Position numbers and translations under genes: made by a program. Of a DNA stretch of 64,000 nucleotides, positions 42,049-49,228 are shown one piece after another. This DNA is from an uncultured Collinsella sp. Its GTDB lineage: Bacteria > Actinomycetota > Coriobacteriia > Coriobacteriales > Coriobacteriaceae. Below the pieces are notes generated by a model, which saw only the letters and a list, made by a program, of their open reading frames with translations, had not been told where the DNA came from and did no database searches. Within the stretch, counting starts at the first letter, position 1. Each line of letters starts with the position of its first letter. The DNA is taken from contig CAKULD010000001.1 in the NCBI GenBank assembly GCA_934667065.1, positions 62,001 to 126,000 of the forward strand, in the 5' to 3' direction.

Positions 42049-42909
42049 ATGGTAATCGATATGCTGGTCCAGCCCATGCTCTACGGCGAGATCTATACGC
42101 CAGGCGACGAGCCAGACGGCTTTGGTTTTTGGGAGCGTGAGTTTGGCATGGGGCACATGGGTCCCATGGACTGGGATGAGCTCGTGGCCGAGATGGATGT
42201 CTGCGATGTACGGAAAAGCGTGCTCATGCCGCTCGATGTGACCACGGCGTGCGGCGGGCACTTTGGCACCAACGAGCAGGTTGCCGCGCTTGTTGCTGCG
42301 CACCCCGATCGTCTATGGGGATTTGCGAGCGTGGACCCGCAAGTGAGTGGCGCCGCCGACGAACTGGAGCGCGCCTTTACCGAGCTGGGGGCCAAGGGGC
42401 TCTGCCTGCATCCGGCAAAGCAGGGTTTTGCGCCCGATGATGCCGTTGCCGAGCCGCTCTACAAACTCTGTGAGCGCTACAACAAGCCGGTGGTTTTTCA
42501 TGCCGGTATGTCCTGGGAGCCGGGTGCGGAGCTTTCACGAAGCCACCCGCTTGCGTTTGAGCACACCATCGCAACGCATCCGGATGTGCGCTTTAACCTG
42601 ACTCACTTTGGCTGGCCCTGGGTGCGCGAAACCGTGGCGATGCTGCTCAAGTATCCCAATTGCTATACGGATACCTCTATTACCTATATCGATTCGCCCG
42701 AAGAGATGATGCGGCGGCTCTTCACCGTCGATATGGGACCGCTGTGGTATGAGCGTGCCCTGTCGCATCAGGTGATGTTTGCCAGCAATACGCCACGCTT
42801 CCGCGCCTTCAAGCTCAAGCGGGCGCTTGATGCTGTGCCCATGCGCGATGAGACGCGGGAGAATCTGTATTCCGGCACGGCGCTGCGTTTTCTGAAAGGT
42901 GATGAGTGA
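42049..42909 (+). CDS. Amidohydrolase-2-fold protein lacking the usual metal ligands
   Basis: This 286-residue TIM-barrel protein is of the Amidohydro_2 type. Conserved parts are LWGFASVDPQVSGAADELERAF, GAKGLCLHPAKQGF, KPVVFHAGMSWEPG and VRFNLTHFGWPWV. The opening strand should read IDxHxH but is VIDMLVQPM, and the late GSDxP is ASNTP, so both histidines and the aspartate of the metal site are missing. It may be a decarboxylase/hydratase-like or non-catalytic member. AAAGGAGTG precedes the ATG, and the YjbQ gene follows directly. Confidence 0.75.
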   Translation: MVIDMLVQPMLYGEIYTPGDEPDGFGFWEREFGMGHMGPMDWDELVAEMDVCDVRKSVLMPLDVTTACGGHFGTNEQVAALVAAHPDRLWGFASVDPQVSGAADELERAFTELGAKGLCLHPAKQGFAPDDAVAEPLYKLCERYNKPVVFHAGMSWEPGAELSRSHPLAFEHTIATHPDVRFNLTHFGWPWVRETVAMLLKYPNCYTDTSITYIDSPEEMMRRLFTVDMGPLWYERALSHQVMFASNTPRFRAFKLKRALDAVPMRDETRENLYSGTALRFLKGDE

Positions 42910-42910
42910 C

Positions 42911-43339
42911 ATGGTGACACTCGAGACATTGAGCTATCTATCGACGGCGCCCGACCAGTTCATCGACATCACAGAAGATGTGCATGCCGCCATCGAGCGT
43001 AGTGCGGTGACCGATGGACTGGCAGCGATTATTTTGTCGCATACGACTTGCGGTATCGTGGTGAACGAGGGGCTTCCGTGCGTGGAGACCGATCTCATGG
43101 AGACGCTCGATCGCATTGCCCCGCCCGATGCCCCCTATGCGCATGCTCATTTCTTGCCGAGCTATGGCGCCACGGGCAATAACTCCTGTGGCCATATCAA
43201 GAGCATGATTTGCGGCAATAGCTGCTTCTTCCCCGTTCAAGACGGCCACATTGTATGTGGCGGAGCCCAGAACATCTACCTTGCGGAGTTCGATGGGCCT
43301 CAGAAGCGAAAAGTGTACGTTGAGGTGCTGGGCGAGTAG
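42911..43339 (+). CDS. YjbQ family protein (UPF0047)
   Basis: The 142-residue beta-rich protein has the family hallmarks LSHTTCGIVVNEG, then AHAHFLPSYGATGNNSCGHIKSM and GGAQNIYLAEFDGPQKRKVYVEVLGE. E. coli YjbQ has weak thiamine-phosphate-synthase activity but the true role is unknown. ATG 42911 is chosen because AAAGGTG is about 9 bases upstream; an ATG three codons earlier abuts that site. It lies inside the sugar operon, which is an unusual and informative setting. Confidence 0.88.
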   Translation: MVTLETLSYLSTAPDQFIDITEDVHAAIERSAVTDGLAAIILSHTTCGIVVNEGLPCVETDLMETLDRIAPPDAPYAHAHFLPSYGATGNNSCGHIKSMICGNSCFFPVQDGHIVCGGAQNIYLAEFDGPQKRKVYVEVLGE

Positions 43340-43380
43340 CAGTTGATGCCTGCGAGTCGGCGAGCTAAAGGAGATTGACC

Positions 43381-44190
43381 ATGTCGTTTATGGCTTCGAT
43401 GTTTGGGACCGAGAAACCGGTCATTGGCATGCTGCATCTGCAGCCGCTGCCTGGCGATCCTCTGTATTATCCGGGCGGCAGCGTTTCGCGCGTGATCGAT
43501 GCCGCCAAGCGCGATCTCGAAGCGCTGCAGTCGGGTGGCGTGGACGGCATTCTGATCACCAATGAGCTGTCGATGCCCTACGAGCAGCATGTGTCGGCAG
43601 TGACCCTTGCCGCTACGGGGCATGTCATCGGCGCTCTTGCCGCAGAGTTCTCGACCCCTTGGGGTGCAGAGGCTATTTATGACGGCGATGCCACGATCGA
43701 GCTGTGCGCCGCCGTCGAGGCGCAGTTTACACGCTGTAATTTCTGCGGTGCCTGGGCTGGCGATCTTGGCCTGATCAATCGTGACTTTGCGCACACCATG
43801 CGCCGCCGCGCCGCCCTGCGTCTGGATGACCTAAAGATGTTCCATTTCATCACAAGCGAGGGCGAAGTGTATCTTAACGACCGTTCGACTCCCGATATTG
43901 CCGATTCGCTGGTATTCAACTGTCTGCCCGATGCCCTTGTCATTGGCGGATCTGCTGCCGGGCGCGGAGCTTCGGGCGAGCTTGCCGACGAGGTGCGCGC
44001 CCGTGTTGGCGATGTGCCGGTGGTATGTGGAACGGGATGCCGCGAGAATACCGTTGCAGACGTGTTTTCACATTATGATGGCGCGTTTGTCGGTACCTGT
44101 CTCAAGCGAGACGGCAAGCTCGACGCCCCTGTCGAAGCCGAACGGGTCGCGCGATTCATGGCTGCCGCCCGTGCCGCGAGAGGGGAGTGA
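43381..44190 (+). CDS. BtpA/SgcQ family protein
   Basis: The 269-residue TIM-barrel protein of the BtpA family has IGMLHLQPLPGDPLY, GVDGILITNELSMPY and FVGTCLKRDGKLDAPVE. SgcQ members occur in sugar operons with kinases and epimerases, while BtpA itself is linked to photosystem I assembly; the chemistry is not established. The sugar-operon setting favours a SgcQ-like role. ATG 43381 follows AAAGGAG; a nearby upstream ACC/ATG option adds two residues. Confidence 0.85.
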   Translation: MSFMASMFGTEKPVIGMLHLQPLPGDPLYYPGGSVSRVIDAAKRDLEALQSGGVDGILITNELSMPYEQHVSAVTLAATGHVIGALAAEFSTPWGAEAIYDGDATIELCAAVEAQFTRCNFCGAWAGDLGLINRDFAHTMRRRAALRLDDLKMFHFITSEGEVYLNDRSTPDIADSLVFNCLPDALVIGGSAAGRGASGELADEVRARVGDVPVVCGTGCRENTVADVFSHYDGAFVGTCLKRDGKLDAPVEAERVARFMAAARAARGE

Positions 44191-44195
44191 GCGGC

Positions 44196-45713
44196 ATGCC
44201 GTACTATCTTGGCATCGACATCGGAACGAGTGCGTCCAAGGGTGTGTTAATTGATGCGGAGTGTCGAATTGTGGCGCAGGCATCTTGTCAACATGAGACC
44301 GAGAACCCTCGGGATGGTTGGTATCAGCACGATGCAGAAGCGATTTGGTGGGGTGATTTTTGCCGGCTGTCTCGCGAGCTCATCGAGCGCGCGGGCATCG
44401 AGGCGAGTCAGATCCGCTGCGTAGGGTTGTCGGCTTTGGGCTGTGATTGCGTGCCGGTCGATGAAGATTGCCACGCCTTGGCTCCGGCAATATTGTACGG
44501 GGTCGACGCTCGCTCGAAGCCGCAGATTGACGAGCTTCTTTCTGAATATGGTCCCGATCGAGCTCGTGAGCTCTTTGGACACGACCCGTGCTCGTCCGAT
44601 ATCGCTCCCAAGGTCCTTTGGTTTAAGGAGAATATGCCCGAGCTCCATGAGCGGGCGGCGAAGTTTCTTACGGCTTCATCCTATCTGTGCGCCAAGCTCA
44701 CCGGCAGGTTTACGATCGACCGTTATCTTGCCGAGGATTTCCTTCCCTTATACGATCGCGAGACGTGGCAGGTCAATGAGCGCGAGTGCACGCGGTTCTG
44801 TCGCCCCGACCAGATGGCCGAAGTCATGGCGGCGACCGATGTGGCCGGCGTAATCACGGATCGGGCGGCAGTTGAAACCGGTCTTGCGAAGGGAACGCCG
44901 GTGCTTGTCGGAACGGGTGACTCGGGTGCCGAGGCGATTTCTACTGGAGTGTTCTGCCCCGGGGACATGATGGTACAACTCGGGAGCACGGCATATTTTA
45001 TCTACCTAGCGGACCATATGGTCGATGATGCCCGTCTATGGCCGGGGACATTCATCATCCCCGGGACTTACGGCATCTGCGCCGGCACCAATACAGCGGG
45101 TGCGTTGACGGCATGGTTGCGACGCGAGTTGTACCGCGATGCCGTGGATGCCGAACGCTCCGGCGGCCCCGATGCCTATGAGGTCATGGCGCGCGATGCC
45201 GGGCAGGTAGGTCCCGGAGCGGATGGCCTTCTGTGCCTTCCATACTTTGTGGGCGAGCGCACCCCGCTCAACGATCCCGAGGCGCGTGGCGTGTTCTTCG
45301 GTCTGACCGAAAGGCATACCCGGGGCCATATGGTCCGCGCTGCTTTGGAGGGGATCGCCTATACGGTCGCGGCTCATGTTGATATTATCGAGCGAGATCA
45401 TGGATTGCCTATCGAGCACATCATGCTCGTGGGAGGCGGAACTAAGAATCCGGTATGGATGCAAGCGGTTGCCGATGTCTGCGGTCGTGAAGTTTCGGTT
45501 GCGAAGGTTACGGTGGGCGCATGTTTTGGCGATGCCCTTATGGCGGCACTTGCTGGCGGCGCCTATTCATCATGGGGTGAGCTTGCCCGGGTTCTTGGGG
45601 TCGCGCAAACGATCGAGCCTGATATGGACGCTCATGAGCTGTACGCATCGCGCCGCCATATCTTTGATGAGCTATATGCGCGAAATTGCGACCTTATGCA
45701 CGAGCTGGGGTAG
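44196..45713 (+). CDS. FGGY-family carbohydrate kinase (xylulokinase-like)
   Basis: The 505-residue ATP-dependent sugar kinase has GIDIGTSASKGVLID at the N-terminus and PAILYGVDARSKPQI. It also has VGTGDSGAEAISTG with the catalytic Asp region, and the C-terminal ATP block IMLVGGGTKNPVWMQAVADV. The substrate could be a pentulose, hexulose or a product of the upstream enzymes. ATG 44196 is preferred because GAGGGGAG is 8 bases upstream; an in-frame GTG at 44187 overlaps the previous stop. It is the last gene of the operon. Confidence 0.88.
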   Translation: MPYYLGIDIGTSASKGVLIDAECRIVAQASCQHETENPRDGWYQHDAEAIWWGDFCRLSRELIERAGIEASQIRCVGLSALGCDCVPVDEDCHALAPAILYGVDARSKPQIDELLSEYGPDRARELFGHDPCSSDIAPKVLWFKENMPELHERAAKFLTASSYLCAKLTGRFTIDRYLAEDFLPLYDRETWQVNERECTRFCRPDQMAEVMAATDVAGVITDRAAVETGLAKGTPVLVGTGDSGAEAISTGVFCPGDMMVQLGSTAYFIYLADHMVDDARLWPGTFIIPGTYGICAGTNTAGALTAWLRRELYRDAVDAERSGGPDAYEVMARDAGQVGPGADGLLCLPYFVGERTPLNDPEARGVFFGLTERHTRGHMVRAALEGIAYTVAAHVDIIERDHGLPIEHIMLVGGGTKNPVWMQAVADVCGREVSVAKVTVGACFGDALMAALAGGAYSSWGELARVLGVAQTIEPDMDAHELYASRRHIFDELYARNCDLMHELG

Positions 45714-45778
45714 CGCCGCCGAATTGCTCCACGCTCTTATGGGGCTGCGTTGTGCGATTCGCGTGTTTCTTGAGAGGC

Positions 45779-46008
45779 GTGGGCAAAAAATGCCAAATAT
45801 GAGTACTGTCACTAATTTAGTGGCAGCAAAATCAGGCTCTTGAGGCCTTTATTGAGCGTCTTCGGGCGATTGAAACCTGTTATGGATGGCTTTAAGTATG
45901 CTAAAACGACCTGATAATGAACAGTTGTATATTATCAGGTCGTTGTTTTGATGCAAAATAATGTGACTAGTTTTACAACAGTACTCATATTTGGCATTTT
46001 TTGCCCAC
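45779..46008. mobile_element. MITE-like element with 31-bp perfect terminal inverted repeats
   Basis: The ends (45779-45809 and 45978-46008) are perfect 31-base inverted repeats beginning GTGGGCAAAAAATGCCAAAT. The AT-rich core holds no gene. It contains CACTAATTTAGTG and a 14-bp stem (AACGACCTGATAAT, 45905-45944) flanked by A and T runs. No target duplication was found. The right end lies 6 bases from the tatD stop codon, so it may also supply that gene's terminator. Confidence 0.6.
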
Positions 46009-46013
46009 CAGGG

Positions 46014-46796
46014 TTAGTGGAAGTCGAAAATGGAGCGGGAATTTTCCAGGACGACCGACTTGACGCTTTCCGCGGCGCAGTCTTTAAGCGTGGCAATGAT
46101 CTCGGATGTTCTTATGAGTGAATCGACGAGCTGCCGCGCGGATGTTTTCGCGTCTGGTTCGGCCGGCGCGTCGGTTTCGAGCAACAGGCGGTTCAGTGGA
46201 ATCTGTCGTGCGTATTCGCGCCCGCGTTTGGTCGCAAGCATGCGCTCATTGATGGAAAAATAGCAGCCAGCGTTGCGAGCACGGCTGAGCTCATCCGAGG
46301 TACCGTTAAACCAGTGAAAGATGATGGTGGGGGAGTTGGGAGTGTCCTTTAGAAGGCCGTTCGACTCCAAAATGTCCAAAGTTGCTCCCGCCGCGCGAAC
46401 GGCGTGAATGGACAGGACACGCCCAGCGAGTGGGCGCCGCGATAGAGTTTGGCAGAGCCGTTCAAATGCCTGCATCTGGATTCCCTCGGTACCCGCGAAG
46501 CGCGGTGAGAAGTCGAGCCCGATCTCGCCAATAAAACGTTCCCGGCTGGCGAGTTCACAGAGCAGGTTGACCTCGGCGGTTCCGCATCGGCCGTCGGCAA
46601 TCCACCAGGGATGGAGGCCCACCCCTGCGATGACATGGCTGTTGTTGCCGGATCGCTCTCTCGCCCCCGCAAAATCGCGCGGATCGACGCCGCAATCAAA
46701 GAGCCCCAGCCCCATCGTTGCGGCCTCGTGGGCAACGGCGTTCGGGCGGGCCATGAGATCCAAATGACAGTGAGCATCAAAGAACTGCGGCTCCAT
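46014..46796 (-). CDS. TatD family metal-dependent hydrolase
   Basis: The 260-residue TIM-barrel nuclease-like protein has the first metal motif FDAHCHLDL (residues 6-14), then GVGLHPWW, IGEIGLDFS and LLLETDAPAEPD, the standard TatD blocks. TatD enzymes act as DNases or D-aminoacyl-type hydrolases. The lysine/His region is slightly divergent (SIHAVRAAG). It is on the minus strand just downstream of tcdA, with 14 bases between them, so the two are co-transcribed. Confidence 0.88.
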   Translation of the reverse strand: MEPQFFDAHCHLDLMARPNAVAHEAATMGLGLFDCGVDPRDFAGARERSGNNSHVIAGVGLHPWWIADGRCGTAEVNLLCELASRERFIGEIGLDFSPRFAGTEGIQMQAFERLCQTLSRRPLAGRVLSIHAVRAAGATLDILESNGLLKDTPNSPTIIFHWFNGTSDELSRARNAGCYFSINERMLATKRGREYARQIPLNRLLLETDAPAEPDAKTSARQLVDSLIRTSEIIATLKDCAAESVKSVVLENSRSIFDFH

Positions 46797-46810
46797 CGCG
46801 GTGTGCCTTG

Positions 46811-47608
46811 CTAGTCCAGGCGCTGGCCGTCGGCGCGTACGCGCTCGGTTCCACGTCCACTGATCTGGCGAATGACCTCGCCGGCAATCATCTGGCCCAT
46901 GATGGGCGGCATAAAGCTGGCGGTTCCCAACTCAGTGCGCTCATGGATGTTGGAGGGGTCGCGGGGCTGCGTCTTTACCGATTCTTCGCAGCTAAACAGC
47001 ACATGCAGGTTTTTGATGCCACGCTTTTTGCACTCCTTGCGCATGATACGGCTCATGGGGTCGCGCACCGTGTCGAAGATGTCGGCAAAACGCAGGCACT
47101 CGGGATGCAGCTTGTTGGCCCCGCCCATGGAGCTCACCAGCCGTATGTCGTGGTCTTGAGCGTATTTGGCAACGGTGAGCTTGGCGGAGATGGTGTCGAT
47201 CGCGTCGATGACGTAGTCGAGCTTGCCGCCCGTCTGCTCCAGAACGTTCGCGAAAAACTCGTCGATGTTATCGCTCAGCAGGTATTCGGTGCGCTTGATG
47301 ACGGTAGCGGCGGGGTTGATATCGTGGATCATCGCCTCCATGACATCCACCTTGCGCTTGCCGATGGTGCTGTGAAATGCGATCGCCTGGCGATTAATAT
47401 TGCTTGGCGCAATGATGTCCTTATCCAGAATCACGAAGTGTCCAACGCCGCCGCGAGCGAGTGCCTCGCAGCAGTTGGAGCCCACGCCGCCGCAGCCGAG
47501 TACCAACACTGTGGCGTTGGCGAGCTTATCGAGTGCCTCGCGGCCCATGATGATCTCGAGCTTGGTGTCGCGCGTCTCGACGGGCGCGGCGGCTACGGTT
47601 TCGGTCAT
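46811..47608 (-). CDS. tcdA: tRNA threonylcarbamoyladenosine dehydratase
   Basis: This 265-residue E1-like ATPase cyclises the t6A37 tRNA modification to ct6A. It shows the nucleotide motif VLVLGCGGVGSNCCEALARGGVG, INRQAIAFHSTIGKRKVDVM and DAIDTISAKL. The family C-terminal block is LGTASFMPPIMGQMIAGEVI. Length and motifs are those of TcdA/YgdL. GGAGGATAT lies just upstream of the ATG. It leads a two-gene unit with tatD. Confidence 0.93.
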   Translation of the reverse strand: MTETVAAAPVETRDTKLEIIMGREALDKLANATVLVLGCGGVGSNCCEALARGGVGHFVILDKDIIAPSNINRQAIAFHSTIGKRKVDVMEAMIHDINPAATVIKRTEYLLSDNIDEFFANVLEQTGGKLDYVIDAIDTISAKLTVAKYAQDHDIRLVSSMGGANKLHPECLRFADIFDTVRDPMSRIMRKECKKRGIKNLHVLFSCEESVKTQPRDPSNIHERTELGTASFMPPIMGQMIAGEVIRQISGRGTERVRADGQRLD

Positions 47609-47826
47609 AGATATCCTCCGATGGGGAAGTGAAATACACGTTTAGCTATCGCCATTATAGGTATTATCGCGTTTATCGCGGTTTCGTTTGGGGTCTGTGA
47701 GCCTGTTGAAATAAGGATGAGGTTCGCATAAGATTGAAGCAGATGGCACCCGTTGCCGCGGGTTAGCCAACTCCGAAACACGTTTATGGCGTGAGAAGTG
47801 GCCGTCTTCGCTTTACGCGGGGGCGG

Positions 47827-47913
47827 CTATTTCATTCGACCTCCAATGTGGATGCCGAGCTCCACAGCCGCGATTACAAGCAATAACAACGTCAGGACAT
47901 CGTCAATACTCAT
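47827..47913 (-). CDS. 28-residue hydrophobic peptide, type I toxin/holin-like
   Basis: The short frame encodes MSIDDVLTLLLLVIAAVELG followed by IHIGGRMK: one membrane helix with a short basic tail. The ribosome site GAAGGAGA is ideally placed 6-7 bases before the ATG. Downstream on the same strand are two GC-rich hairpins (AGCCGCCCCCGCG...ACGGCC and TTGGCTAACCCGCGGCAACGGGTGCC). The layout resembles holin-like type I toxin genes such as the TxpA/BsrG group. No homology search was possible; it is too short for ordinary gene finders. Confidence 0.55.
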   Translation of the reverse strand: MSIDDVLTLLLLVIAAVELGIHIGGRMK

Positions 47914-48009
47914 AGTCCATCTCCTTCTCTGGTAGAGGGGAGCTGGCCCATCTGCTTCTGGCTTCTATTGTAACTAAACGCGAACGAATGTTCTATAGTT
48001 TCGATTAAA

Positions 48010-48033
48010 TTAGATAATTAGACAAACATCTAA
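48010..48033. promoter_or_regulatory. Operator candidate for the ArsR-family repressor
   Basis: TTAGAT and ATCTAA form an inverted repeat over 24 bases, overlapping the probable -35 (TAGACA) 17 bases before a TATAGT -10 at 48042. It is suitably placed for autorepression of the sdpR-like operon. Confidence 0.55.
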
Positions 48034-48081
48034 ATATCGAGTATAGTGTGCGCGTCGAACGAACTGGTGAGAGGAGGTTCT

Positions 48082-48360
48082 ATGACGGGAGAGGGTTTTA
48101 AGGCACTGGCCGATCCAACGCGGCGGCGCATTTTGGAACTGCTGCGCGAGGGCAATTGCACGGCGGGGGAGCTTGCCGAGCATTTCGACATCAGCAAACC
48201 GTCGCTCAGCCATCACTTGGCAACGCTTAAGAATGCTGGGCTGGTGACCGATGAACGTCATGGTCAAAACATCGTATACAGCTTAAACACCACCGTCATG
48301 CAGGACTTGATCGGCTGGTTTATGGGCTTTACAAGCGCTGAAGGTGATAAGGATGAATAA
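48082..48360 (+). CDS. ArsR-family transcriptional repressor (SdpR-like)
   Basis: The 92-residue winged-helix repressor has FKALADPTRRRILELLREG, recognition helix DISKPSLSHHLATLKNAGLV and wing DERHGQNIVYSLN. It lacks the metal cysteines of ArsR/SmtB. Its partner gene for an SdpI-like membrane protein overlaps its end by 8 bases, which matches the B. subtilis sdpR-sdpI autorepressor/immunity pair. GAGAGGAGG precedes the ATG. Confidence 0.9.
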   Translation: MTGEGFKALADPTRRRILELLREGNCTAGELAEHFDISKPSLSHHLATLKNAGLVTDERHGQNIVYSLNTTVMQDLIGWFMGFTSAEGDKDE

Positions 48361-49057
48361 CGAAAACAAGGGCATTCACGCCACGGGGGTATCGTCGCGC
48401 GTATGGGTCGCGCTTGCCGTGCTGTGCGCGGTCAACGTGGCGGCGCACCTCTTGGTGATGCCGAGCCTGCCTGCGCAGATCCCCACGCACTGGGGTGCGA
48501 ACGGCGCTGTAGATGGTTGGGGCCCCAGCTGGATGGCTTCTGCGCTTGGCGCACTGCCGTTGGTGTTTTTGGCGGTCTTTTACGTGGTGCCGCGTATCGA
48601 TCCCAAAGGCGAGGCGTATCGGACCTCGGGCAAGTTCTATCAGGGCTTTGTGATTGCTTTCACGCTGCTCATGTGTGCCGTAAGCTGGCTGGGGGAGCTT
48701 ACGGTTTGGGGTGTAGTTCCCGCCGTTGGAACGGTCAACTTGCTGATTTCCGGCGCCATTGGCCTGCTCTTTATTGGCATGGGCAACTACCTGCCGCGTG
48801 TGAAGCAGAACTATACGCTCGGCGTTAAGACGCCTTGGGCGCTTGCCGATCCCGAGAACTGGCGGCGCACGCAGCGCTTTGGTGGCGCCTGCTTTATGGT
48901 GCTGGGTGCCGGGCTCATCGTGATGGGCGTGGTGGGCACAGTGCTTTCGAGCGAGGTCACAGCCGCGGCAGTCGCGGTACTGGCATTTGGGTCGGTCGGG
49001 GCCGTGTATGTCTACTCGTATCTACTGTGGCGCAAGTCGCAGCGGGCTGTTCGCTAA
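48353..49057 (+). CDS. SdpI-family membrane protein
   Basis: The 234-residue protein has about six helices, with an N-terminal DUF1648 part (PSLPAQIPTHWGANGAVDGWG) and an SdpI part (IGMGNYLPRVKQNYTLGVKTPW, NWRRTQRFGG). In B. subtilis SdpI gives immunity to the SdpC toxin and sequesters SdpR at the membrane. No sdpABC genes are in the window, so this may be an orphan immunity or stress-sensing pair. ATG 48353 is used rather than the upstream GTG. Confidence 0.9.
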   Translation: MNNENKGIHATGVSSRVWVALAVLCAVNVAAHLLVMPSLPAQIPTHWGANGAVDGWGPSWMASALGALPLVFLAVFYVVPRIDPKGEAYRTSGKFYQGFVIAFTLLMCAVSWLGELTVWGVVPAVGTVNLLISGAIGLLFIGMGNYLPRVKQNYTLGVKTPWALADPENWRRTQRFGGACFMVLGAGLIVMGVVGTVLSSEVTAAAVAVLAFGSVGAVYVYSYLLWRKSQRAVR

Positions 49058-49123
49058 GGTTGCGGAAAACTAGCGTACGCAGGTCAAAATATGCTCCAGG
49101 GGACTTTTCCCAGGTAGTATTAG

Positions 49124-49152
49124 GGGGTGTGGGCAACCATGCCCCTTTTTAT
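49124..49152 (+). terminator. Terminator of the sdpR-sdpI operon
   Basis: GGGGTGTGG pairs with CCATGCCCC (nine pairs, two G-U) around GCAA and is followed by TTTTTATT. Confidence 0.75.
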
Positions 49153-49228
49153 TAGAACGCGCGGATTTATCCCCCGGCCTTTTCCGGAAGGGCGGATCAG
49201 AAGTCTTTCCGCAGCTAGATAAGGAGAA

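Noticed and set aside
42911..43339. YjbQ protein as a thiamine-biosynthesis enzyme
   Set aside because: No thi genes or TPP riboswitch are present nearby and the recorded activity is weak, so no pathway was assigned.
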